From SXRF01 sp964624555 (GTDB lineage: Bacteria; Pseudomonadota; Alphaproteobacteria; Rickettsiales; SXRF01): DNA of 32,697 nucleotides. Of this stretch, positions 14,742 to 20,883 are shown one piece after another (the first letter of the stretch is position 1; each line of letters begins with the position of its first letter). Below the pieces are notes generated by a model that worked only from the letters and a program-made list of their open reading frames with translations, did not search any database and was not told where the DNA came from. The stretch spans positions 1-32,697 of the forward strand of contig CAZUXB010000025.1 in NCBI GenBank assembly GCA_964624555.1, given 5' to 3'. The translations under genes and the position numbers were made by a program.

Positions 14742-14897
14742 GCCTGAACCTCTCCCACTGGGAGAGGTCGGCGAAGATTGAGCATAAGCGAAATCGAGAC
14801 GGGTGAGGGCTTTTTCTTTATGGGGCTTAGCCCTCACCCGCCGCTGCTCGCCTCGTTCCACTCGGCGGCGGCGACCTCTCCCAGTGGGAGAGGTGAA
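14742..14897. repeat. Large palindromic intergenic element (CCTCTCCCA type)
   Basis: About 155 bases with outer arms AACCTCTCCCACTGGGAGAGGTCG and CGACCTCTCCCAGTGGGAGAGGT; each arm is itself a palindrome. Inner arms GGGTGAGGGCT and AGCCCTCACCC surround a loop of ~18 bases. It is longer and different in sequence from families A and B, but has the same nested-hairpin design. It lies just after the carboxypeptidase stop and could also end its transcript. Confidence 0.75.
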
Positions 14898-14937
14898 AGT
14901 TAGATTTTTACTGAAATTATTGCACTTTTTGCCAAAA

Positions 14938-14971
14938 CTGTCATAAAACTGTCATAAAACTGGTATATAAT
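14938..14971 (+). promoter_or_regulatory. Pho box and -10 element
   Basis: CTGTCATAAAACTGTCAT (14938-14955) equals the PhoB-binding consensus: two perfect 7-bp repeats with 4-base A spacers. A third, degenerate repeat (CTGGTAT) follows at the same 11-bp period. TATAAT (14966-14971) begins ten bases after the second repeat, the standard geometry of a Pho-activated promoter lacking a -35 box. Confidence 0.8.
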
Positions 14972-15027
14972 CTGGTTGTAGAAGTTCTGATAACTAGTTA
15001 GAATAGTGGCATATTAACAAAGCAAAA

Positions 15028-15459
15028 ATGGTATTGTATATGGTTGATTTTCCAGCACTGGATCAGATGACTCAGAACTTTATTAAATGGGCTGATGAAA
15101 AAGGGCAACAATTAACTGACGCGGCAGGTGAGCTTATTGGTAATTTTGTTAATGGCTTTCTCGCAAAACTTGGTAAGGGGGGCATATCGCTTGGTGGTGG
15201 CGGACTGGCGGATGCAGGCCATTCTCTTCCAAAGGTAGCTTCGGTTACTCCATCTCCAACTCCTGTAAAACATGAGTCCCTTGAAAGGTCACATGTCCCT
15301 GAAAAAGTCAAACATATGGCAAGAGAGTCAGTTGGCAGCCACGGTCACGGAAAAGGATATGAGGTGGCTAGTATGTCTGGACATGATTTTGGAAATCTGG
15401 CCCCTACCCCTATCTCAGTTGGTGGTGTCCAGCAGAGTCAGGGCTACGCACGCGCCTAA
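15028..15459 (+). CDS. Hypothetical Gly/His-rich protein behind a Pho box
   Basis: A 143-residue protein (139 if the ATG at 15040 is used; neither has a clear ribosome site). The N-terminal half is amphipathic and helical (FPALDQMTQNFIKWADEKGQQLTDAAGELIGNFVNGFLAKLGK). A Gly-rich turn (GGISLGGGGLADAGHS) and a Ser/Pro/His-rich second half (VPEKVKHMARESVGSHGHGKGYEV) follow. No signal peptide or known domain is seen. Its promoter has a perfect Pho box, so it is probably induced when phosphate is low. A terminator follows directly, making it a stand-alone unit. Confidence 0.65.
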   Translation: MVLYMVDFPALDQMTQNFIKWADEKGQQLTDAAGELIGNFVNGFLAKLGKGGISLGGGGLADAGHSLPKVASVTPSPTPVKHESLERSHVPEKVKHMARESVGSHGHGKGYEVASMSGHDFGNLAPTPISVGGVQQSQGYARA

Positions 15460-15488
15460 TATTTAGATTACACGGTAAAACAAAAATT

Positions 15489-15515
15489 ACCCGCTTTGTG
15501 GCGGGTATTTTTTTG
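15489..15515 (+). terminator. Rho-independent terminator
   Basis: ACCCGC-TTTGTG-GCGGGT is followed by ATTTTTTTTG, 30 bases after the stop of the Pho-box gene. Confidence 0.85.
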
Positions 15516-15520
15516 CCTGC

Positions 15521-15607
15521 CCCCCCTCCCTAACCCTCCCCCGCAAGCGGGAGAGGGAATAAAGATAAAGTTCCCTCTCCACGAAGTGGGGAGGGTTAGG
15601 GAGGGGT
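15521..15607. repeat. Family B palindromic element, intergenic copy
   Basis: Outer arms CCCCTCCCTAACCCTCCCC and GGGGAGGGTTAGGGAGGGG are perfectly complementary. The inner part holds CCCTCCCCCGCAAGCGGGAG and a second small hairpin around CCACGAAGTGG. The CCCTCCCCCGCAAG core is shared with the element inside the homoserine kinase gene (21701-21791). It lies immediately downstream of flgH. Confidence 0.75.
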
Positions 15608-15613
15608 AGATAA

Positions 15614-16456
15614 TCAGAACGGAGATAACGTTTCAATAACCTGATTACCCCAACGTGGCTGCTGCATATCGGTTAGCTGGCCGCGCCCGCCGTAAGTTAT
15701 GCGCGATTCGGCGATCTGGCTGGAATCGATGGTATTATCGGATTTAATATCCTCAGGGCGAACCACACCTTTAACCGATATTTCGCGAATCTCGAAATTT
15801 ATGCGCACTTCCTGACTGCCATCAATCACAAAATTGCCGTTGGGCAGAACCTGTGTTATCAGCGCGGCAACCTGGGTTTCTATAGTTTCCTTACGTTTTA
15901 CGCTGCCATTGCCTTTACTATCGGTAGCGCCAGTGATGCTGGAAAGTTTGCTGGGATCAGCTTCACCCGGCAGGAAGCCAAAAATTCTCTTTTCCAGACC
16001 AAATACTGCCGGGGCGGCAAGTGAATCCGAGGTATCCCTCTTGCGCTCAGTGGCGTTATCTACTTCCGCCTTATCCCCTATTTTCACATTAACCCGGAGT
16101 ATATCCCCTACCCTTGCCGCACGCTGGTCACGAAAAAATGCCCGCGCTCCCGGCTGCCACAATGAATTGGCATATTGTTTTGGCGGCGGGGCATTTTCCG
16201 GTACTGGCCAGGTCATAGGCTGGTAAGCAGCTTTTTCGGTAGGGTTGGAAACTTCCGCCATCCGCGGCGGTTTGCCGACCTCATCGAGCTTGTCGAGTGT
16301 GCTGGAGCAACCGCTAAGTATGGTGGATATCAAAAAAAGTGATGCTGTCATCCCGGACTTGATCCGGGATCCAGAGCCAAGACCACTGACTGAATTTTTG
16401 GCCCCAGATCCCAGCCTACGCTGGGATGACAAAGAAAGAAATAATCTATTTTGCAT
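15614..16456 (-). CDS. flgH: Flagellar L-ring protein FlgH, with repeat in signal peptide
   Basis: FlgH is an outer-membrane lipoprotein forming the L ring around the flagellar rod. Visible family blocks are SLWQPGARAFFRDQRAARVGDILRVNVKIGDKAEVDNATERKRDTS, QVLPNGNFVIDGSQEVRINFEIREISVKGVVRPEDI and the C-terminal ESRITYGGRGQLTDMQQPRWG. The ATG at 16456 overlaps the flgA stop (ATGCAAAATAG). The lipobox LSGC ends at Cys50, unusually far from the start, because residues 10-36 are encoded by an 84-bp palindromic element (16347-16430). Removing it gives MQNRLFLSLAS-LFLISTILSGC, a normal lipoprotein signal. An alternative start at Met36, supplied by the element, would leave a 15-residue uncharged signal. 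Confidence 0.93.
   Translation of the reverse strand: MQNRLFLSLSSQRRLGSGAKNSVSGLGSGSRIKSGMTASLFLISTILSGCSSTLDKLDEVGKPPRMAEVSNPTEKAAYQPMTWPVPENAPPPKQYANSLWQPGARAFFRDQRAARVGDILRVNVKIGDKAEVDNATERKRDTSDSLAAPAVFGLEKRIFGFLPGEADPSKLSSITGATDSKGNGSVKRKETIETQVAALITQVLPNGNFVIDGSQEVRINFEIREISVKGVVRPEDIKSDNTIDSSQIAESRITYGGRGQLTDMQQPRWGNQVIETLSPF
16347..16430. repeat. Family A palindromic element inside flgH
   Basis: 84 bp (28 codons) starting GTCATCCC and ending GGGATGAC, with internal hairpins CCCGG-ACTTGAT-CCGGG and CCCAGC-CTAC-GCTGGG. The reading frame of flgH is kept open throughout. Ends and architecture match 1853-1948 and 32529-32606. One half (GATCCCGGATCAAGTCCGGG) is nearly the insert found in loop C of the second 5S. 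Confidence 0.85.
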
Positions 16457-17231
16457 AATCAACTCCATTTGCTGGCATTATCTGGCTGGTTTCCGTATCC
16501 TGGGCAAGCACATCAACTGTATTGCTGGTGGAAACCACAGCATGGGTGATTTTTTTGCTGGTAGTGTTACGAACTTCAATTACATCACCTTTTGCACCAT
16601 CACCAAGGGCCTGACCACTGGTAGTTATTTCCATGCTTGGGGTTTTATAGCGCATCTGCACCAGGGCGTTCTTTTTGATAAGTGCCGGGGCTGAGATTTC
16701 ACTATTACGGATAGGACGGTTAGGAGAAACGGTGCGTATCGGCGTCCTGCCGATAAGTTCGGCAGCATCTGTCACCACGTCATTACTGGAGCGTTCCTGC
16801 GGGAATGATTTTACTTCAACATCAGACTCACTAATTACCTCGCCATTGCGTAAGCTATGCTTAAGCACGGGAACATCGTTCATTGCCATGTAACGTCCGG
16901 CAAGTGGTAAAGCACTTACCACAGTATCATCACCCATAATTATAAGGCTTGCGCTCCAGCGGCTTAGGTTGCTGTCTACCCGGAGGCCGCGCACTTCAAC
17001 ATCTATTGGCTTATTAGAAGAATATAAGGGGGTGGTTTTTTTGCCATTAATAACGGCTGCTATGCGCTGACTACCAGCCATTTCAGAGTTCAGTTTTTCG
17101 GTAAGCGCCTTGCCCACCGCATCCTGCGCATCTTCATAGGAAATATTGAAAATATAAGCTGGCGCTGTTTCATCTGCCATCGCTAACGAAGACAAAAGGG
17201 CCATGGCCAATGCATAAAATATCTTTTTCAT
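16446..17231 (-). CDS. flgA: Flagellar basal body P-ring formation protein FlgA
   Basis: A 261-residue periplasmic chaperone needed to assemble the P ring. A signal peptide (MKKIFYALAMALLSSLAMA) is present. The C-terminal SAF-type domain shows VPVLKHSLRNGEVISESDVEVKSFP, LIGRTPIRTVSPNRPIRNSEI, ALVQMRYKTPSMEITTSGQALGDGAKGDVIEVRNTTSKK and a final VDVLAQD. An upstream in-frame start at 17270 lies inside flgG and is rejected; the ATG at 17231 follows the flgG stop by four bases. It sits between flgG and flgH, the usual alphaproteobacterial order. Confidence 0.93.
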   Translation of the reverse strand: MKKIFYALAMALLSSLAMADETAPAYIFNISYEDAQDAVGKALTEKLNSEMAGSQRIAAVINGKKTTPLYSSNKPIDVEVRGLRVDSNLSRWSASLIIMGDDTVVSALPLAGRYMAMNDVPVLKHSLRNGEVISESDVEVKSFPQERSSNDVVTDAAELIGRTPIRTVSPNRPIRNSEISAPALIKKNALVQMRYKTPSMEITTSGQALGDGAKGDVIEVRNTTSKKITHAVVSTSNTVDVLAQDTETSQIMPANGVDYAK

Positions 17232-17235
17232 GATT

Positions 17236-18021
17236 CTACACACTCTGGTTAAGGTTCTGGAGCATTTCATCGGACTTGCTGATGATCTTGCTGTTCATTT
17301 CATATACACGCTGGGCTTTGATAAGGTTGGTAAGTTCGGTTACCGCATCCACGTTGGAGCTTTCAAGATAACCTTGCAGCAATGTTCCATAACCGTCCTT
17401 ACCCGGCGTTCCAACAACCGGTGATCCGGAGGCAGTAGTTTCCATATACATATTGCTGCCAACCGCCTGCAACCCGGCCTCATTGATAAAGCTAGCGGTC
17501 TGGAACTGCCCAAGGTTCTGCGGTGCCACCTGCCCGGCAATGGTAGCAAAAACTTCGCCGGACTGGTTGATACTGATTGAGGTTGCGGCAGGCGGGATAG
17601 TTATCGCCGGTTCGATCTGGTTACCATCGGAAGTTACAATCACCCCGTCCGGGCTTACCTGTAGTGCTCCGGCACGGGTATAGGCCAGTTCACCGCTGGG
17701 CAAAGTCACCTGCAGGAAGCCTTTGCCCTGGATAGCGATATCAAGCGGATTGGTGGTATTCTGCAATGTACCCTGGTTGATATTGCGATAAATGGCCCCG
17801 GTCTTCACACCAAGGCCGATCTGGATACCGGTTGGCACAATAGTACCGGAGTCGGCGGAGTTAGTACCTACCCTGCGGTCATTCTGATAGAGCAGGTCCT
17901 GAAATTCCGGGCGCTGTAATTTATAGGCCGTGGTGTTGATGTTGGCCAAGTTCTGGGAAGTAACATCCACATATAGCTGCTGCGCCTGCATTCCGGTAGC
18001 TGCTATGTCTAATGCTCTCAT
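17236..18021 (-). CDS. flgG: Flagellar distal rod protein FlgG
   Basis: A 261-residue rod protein, normal FlgG length. The N-terminal MRALDIAATGMQAQQLYVDVTSQNLANINTTAYK is the flagellar rod/hook signature. EFQDLLYQN, TGIQIGLGVKTGAIYRNINQGTLQNTTNPLDIAIQGKGFLQV and the C-terminal GYLESSNVDAVTELTNLIKAQRVYEMNSKIISKSDEMLQ complete the family pattern. It forms the distal rod passing through the P and L rings. The start at 18021 follows GGAG and matches family starts; the five extra codons from a TTG at 18036 are rejected. It follows flgF after 29 bases. Confidence 0.97.
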   Translation of the reverse strand: MRALDIAATGMQAQQLYVDVTSQNLANINTTAYKLQRPEFQDLLYQNDRRVGTNSADSGTIVPTGIQIGLGVKTGAIYRNINQGTLQNTTNPLDIAIQGKGFLQVTLPSGELAYTRAGALQVSPDGVIVTSDGNQIEPAITIPPAATSISINQSGEVFATIAGQVAPQNLGQFQTASFINEAGLQAVGSNMYMETTASGSPVVGTPGKDGYGTLLQGYLESSNVDAVTELTNLIKAQRVYEMNSKIISKSDEMLQNLNQSV

Positions 18022-18050
18022 TGTTTTATTCTCCAATCATTGTAACTAGA

Positions 18051-18782
18051 TTATTGTGCCTGCTGCGCCCATGTGTTCGCGGATTTTCTCTGTAAATCAT
18101 ACATGACCTCGACCATTTTCGCGGTATTAGATACCGAACGCGATACATCGATCATATGGGTAAGCTCCAAAACCGGTTTTACGTTTGCACCGGAAAGCGC
18201 ACCCTGCACCACCTTTGCATCGGTTGAAAGTTCAGGCGTTACCTCGCTTTTGAACATCGCTCCGTCCAACCGTTCCAGCAGGTTCGGATTAGCAAATTTA
18301 TAAACAGCGATGGTGGCGAATTCCTCTCCATTTACCGAGATATTACCTGCTTCGCCAATTTTAATATCCTGCGTTTCCGGGGTAAAGGTAATGGTCTGGC
18401 CGCTGTCATTAAGCACCGGGTTACCATCAGCAGTAACCAGCGTACCCGAACCATCGACCTGGAAGTTGCCAGCCTTGGTATAACGAACCCCAAGCGGTGT
18501 CTGCACTGAAAAGAAACCATCGCTGGCAATGGCCAGATCAAGTGGGTTACCGGTTGCCTTAATAGGACCGTTTTCCAGATCATGGTAACTGGAAATATCA
18601 TAGGCAAAGGCCATGTCATTACGGTTACGCTGGTTAACATCCTTGGTCATATACGAGTTAAACAAAAGATGTTCACCGACATAACCGGTGGTGTTGGCAT
18701 TGGCAACGTTGCCTGCGGTAACTTCCATATCGCGGAAAAGAGCCAGCTGCCTTGATAAAGTAATATATACGCTATTATCCAT
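18051..18782 (-). CDS. flgF: Flagellar proximal rod protein FlgF
   Basis: A 243-residue rod protein. MDNSVYITLSRQLALFRDMEVTAGNVANANTTGYVGEH is the N-terminal rod signature. NPLDLAIASDGFFSVQTPLGVRYTKAGNFQVDGSGTLVTADGNPVL is the central domain, and QGALSGANVKPVLELTHMIDVSRSV the C-terminal helix. The start at 18782 has GCAGGA at a proper distance; the longer ORF from 18833 has no homology before it. It is the first gene of the flgF-flgG-flgA-flgH unit. A promoter should lie in 18783-18855, shared divergently with the toxin-antitoxin pair, but I see no convincing sigma-70 boxes for it. Confidence 0.95.
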   Translation of the reverse strand: MDNSVYITLSRQLALFRDMEVTAGNVANANTTGYVGEHLLFNSYMTKDVNQRNRNDMAFAYDISSYHDLENGPIKATGNPLDLAIASDGFFSVQTPLGVRYTKAGNFQVDGSGTLVTADGNPVLNDSGQTITFTPETQDIKIGEAGNISVNGEEFATIAVYKFANPNLLERLDGAMFKSEVTPELSTDAKVVQGALSGANVKPVLELTHMIDVSRSVSNTAKMVEVMYDLQRKSANTWAQQAQ

Positions 18783-18855
18783 TTTAATCCTGCAAAAATT
18801 TATACAGGCAATAGTAAGCATAAACCGTGCCAAACTTGTTTAACATACTGCGCTA

Positions 18856-18884
18856 TTGACATCACTACGGCTATGCCGTATAGT
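18856..18884 (+). promoter_or_regulatory. Promoter and operator of the HigBA-like pair
   Basis: TTGACA (18856-18861), 17 bases, then TATAGT (18879-18884): a near-consensus sigma-70 promoter. A perfect inverted repeat TACGGC-TAT-GCCGTA (18866-18880) covers the spacer and the first bases of the -10, an ideal place for repression by the antitoxin. The ATG at 18891 falls at the expected transcription start, so the mRNA is probably leaderless. Confidence 0.75.
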
Positions 18885-18890
18885 ACGACA

Positions 18891-19223
18891 ATGAAAATAT
18901 ATAGGACATCTATCTATGTGCGTAGCGTCAAAAAATTATTTTCTGACGAGCAGCTTGATGAAATAGATGCCATTATTACCACCAACCCAGAAATCGGCTT
19001 AGTTATTCCGGGAACTGGTGGGTTACGCAAAATGAGGGTTGCAGCTTCGGGACGTGGGAAACGCGGCGGAGCTAGAGTTATTTACTACTACTGGAAAGAA
19101 GGACAGGCTTCTTACTTGTTTGATGCTTACGCTAAAAATGACAGGAACGACCTATCAGAATCTGGGAAAAAAGAACTAACAAAAATTATTGTGCTAATAA
19201 AAAGAGGTGGTTATGACGCGTAA
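18891..19223 (+). CDS. RelE/HigB-like toxin
   Basis: A 110-residue basic protein of the RelE/HigB superfamily. MKIYRTSIYVRSVKKLFSDEQLDEIDAIITTNPEIGLVIPGTGGLRKMRVA is followed by SGRGKRGGARVIYYYWKEGQASYLFDAYAKNDRNDLSESGKKELTKII. The G-G-L-R-K-x-R, K-R-G-G-A-R-V-I-Y-Y and Y-A-K-N-D/E blocks are family hallmarks. Such toxins cleave mRNA at the ribosome. The start at 18891 is chosen because the -10 box ends only six bases before it; an ATG at 18873 lies inside the promoter. It overlaps the antitoxin gene by 11 bases. Confidence 0.87.
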   Translation: MKIYRTSIYVRSVKKLFSDEQLDEIDAIITTNPEIGLVIPGTGGLRKMRVAASGRGKRGGARVIYYYWKEGQASYLFDAYAKNDRNDLSESGKKELTKIIVLIKRGGYDA

Positions 19224-19548
19224 AACAAAAAAAAACAGAAACGATGGGTCTGCTGACTTAGGCCGCAATTTAATAGCCGCAGCAAAAGAAGTCCTCGCCC
19301 ATGTCCGTGGAGAGATAGAGCTTCCTTATCGTGAGTACCCTTCCCCCAAGCGTATAGATGTTGCTCCCATTCGTAAAAAAATGGGGATGAGTCAGGTTAT
19401 TTTTGCCAATACCTTTGGCCTCAAGGTAAGCACCCTGCGCGATTGGGAGCAGGGCCGCCGCCAACCAGACGGAACAGCAAGAATTTTACTGGCAATTATC
19501 GCCAAGCATCCGGCTGTCGTCAGCGAGGTCTTAGAGGAATTTCAATAG
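19213..19548 (+). CDS. XRE-family antitoxin (HigA-like)
   Basis: A 111-residue protein with a C-terminal helix-turn-helix. IRKKMGMSQVIFANTFGLKVSTLRDWEQGRRQPDGTARILLAIIAKHP shows the MSQ-x-x-FA, STLRDWEQGRR-P and ALLRII-like blocks typical of HigA/NadS-type antitoxins that partner HigB. GAGGT precedes the ATG at five bases; a GTG two codons upstream is less likely. It should neutralise the toxin and repress the promoter at 18856-18884 through the palindrome. Confidence 0.88.
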   Translation: MTRKTKKNRNDGSADLGRNLIAAAKEVLAHVRGEIELPYREYPSPKRIDVAPIRKKMGMSQVIFANTFGLKVSTLRDWEQGRRQPDGTARILLAIIAKHPAVVSEVLEEFQ

Positions 19549-19617
19549 AACAAACCTATTGTCATTGCCCGCAGTGGGTATATAATTAAGCGACCTAACA
19601 TCTAATAAGAAAAGACC

Positions 19618-20385
19618 ATGACCACACCCCTCACTCTCGCCATCGCCGGTTGCACCGGACGCATGGGACAAGCTCTTGTTGCCAGTGCCCACGGAAATAA
19701 AGACGTAAAAATAGTTGCCGGTAGCGTTCGTTCAAAAGCCGCCCAGCATGCTGCTGGTTTATTTGTTACCTCTGACCCGGCAGTACTTGTGCAAAAGGCC
19801 GATGCGGTAATTGATTTCACCACACCGGAAGCAACCCTTGCAGTAGCGCGGGAGATAGCAAAAACTGGCGGTATCCTTGTTATCGGCACCACTGGTTTTT
19901 CCGATGGGCAACAAAAAAAGCTGGCCGAATGTGCTGCTACCGCCCGTATTGTCCAGTCCGGCAATTTCAGCCTTGGCGTGAATATACTGGAATCTCTGGT
20001 AGAAAAAGCGGCCTCCCTGCTTAATGAGGAATATGATATTGAGATCAGTGAAATGCACCACAAGCATAAGAAAGATGCGCCATCTGGCACCGCCCTGATG
20101 CTTGGCCGTGCTGCTGCCAAAGGCCGCAAGGTATCACTGGACGGCAAGAAGGCCATTGACCGCAGTGGTGAGCGCAAGGTTGGGGATATTGGCTTTTCGG
20201 TTATGCGTGGTGGCGATGTGGTTGGTATCCACAATGTTATGTTTGCTGGCAACGGCGAGCTTATTACCCTGTCGCATCAGGGCTTTTCCCGCACCATCTT
20301 TGCCACCGGGGCGATAACCGCTGCCCTCTGGGCCCGTGATAAAAATCCCGGCCTCTACTCAATGCGTGATGTTATCGGGTTATAG
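19618..20385 (+). CDS. dapB: 4-hydroxy-tetrahydrodipicolinate reductase
   Basis: A 255-residue protein of normal DapB length. IAGCTGRMG (residues 9-17) is the NAD(P)-binding loop. VIDFTTPEATL and VIGTTGF are conserved nucleotide-site blocks, and EMHHKHKKDAPSGTAL is the catalytic and substrate-binding signature. GDIGFSVMRGGDVVGIHNVMF follows. It makes tetrahydrodipicolinate in the lysine/diaminopimelate pathway, which also feeds peptidoglycan. A TATAAT-like sequence lies about 40 bases before the ATG. Its last 14 bases overlap the 3' end of rnhA on the other strand. Confidence 0.97.
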   Translation: MTTPLTLAIAGCTGRMGQALVASAHGNKDVKIVAGSVRSKAAQHAAGLFVTSDPAVLVQKADAVIDFTTPEATLAVAREIAKTGGILVIGTTGFSDGQQKKLAECAATARIVQSGNFSLGVNILESLVEKAASLLNEEYDIEISEMHHKHKKDAPSGTALMLGRAAAKGRKVSLDGKKAIDRSGERKVGDIGFSVMRGGDVVGIHNVMFAGNGELITLSHQGFSRTIFATGAITAALWARDKNPGLYSMRDVIGL

Positions 20386-20803
20386 CCCCGCGCGCGAGCG
20401 CATCGGCGCGTTCATTCATTTCGTGTCCGTTATGACCTTTTACCCAATGCCATTTCACATCGTGCCCTGACATTGCTTTTTCCAGGCGCTGCCAATATTC
20501 CACATTCTTCACCGGTTTTTTGTCGGCGGTTTTCCAGCCGCGCGCTTTCCAGCCCGGCAGCCACTCGCTGATGCCTTTTAGCACATAGGTGCTGTCGCTA
20601 TAAAGGTCGACCTTGCACGGCTCCTTGAGTTTTTCCAGCGCAGCGATCGCCGCCATTAATTCCATGCGGTTGTTGGTGGTTTCATCCTCACCGCCCGATA
20701 ATTCTTTTTCCTTGTCGCCATAAACCAGTATCGCGCCCCACCCACCCGGGCCGGGATTTCCTGAGCACGCACCATCGGTATATATTTTTACGTGTTTTTT
20801 CAT
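20372..20803 (-). CDS. rnhA: Ribonuclease HI
   Basis: A 143-residue enzyme with all catalytic acidic residues in place: Asp10 (KIYTDGACSGNPGPGGWG), Glu48 (NNRMELMAA), Asp70 (DLYSDSTYV) and Asp134 (ERADALA). The basic handle region (LPGWKARGWKTADKKPVKN) and HWVKGHNGHEMNERAD are also present. It removes RNA from RNA-DNA hybrids. In many alphaproteobacteria it follows homoserine kinase, as here (same strand, thrB upstream). A 19-bp perfect inverted repeat sits between the two. It ends convergently, overlapping dapB. Confidence 0.97.
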   Translation of the reverse strand: MKKHVKIYTDGACSGNPGPGGWGAILVYGDKEKELSGGEDETTNNRMELMAAIAALEKLKEPCKVDLYSDSTYVLKGISEWLPGWKARGWKTADKKPVKNVEYWQRLEKAMSGHDVKWHWVKGHNGHEMNERADALARGAITR

Positions 20804-20822
20804 AGCTTGATGACTAGATTAC

Positions 20823-20883
20823 AAGATGACTTGATGACGAGAAATAATCTTATCATCCCGTCATCTCGTCATCAAGTCATCTT
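20823..20883. repeat. 19-bp perfect inverted repeat at thrB end
   Basis: AAGATGACTTGATGACGAG (20823-20841) is perfectly complementary to CTCGTCATCAAGTCATCTT (20865-20883), with a 23-base loop. The arms are built of repeated GATGAC units. The right arm encodes the final residues of homoserine kinase (EDDLMTR) and contributes to its stop. There is no T-run. Confidence 0.8.

Noticed and set aside
16321..16694. 149-residue plus-strand ORF across the flgH/flgA junction
   Set aside because: It runs through the family A repeat and the antisense of flgA; an accidental frame.
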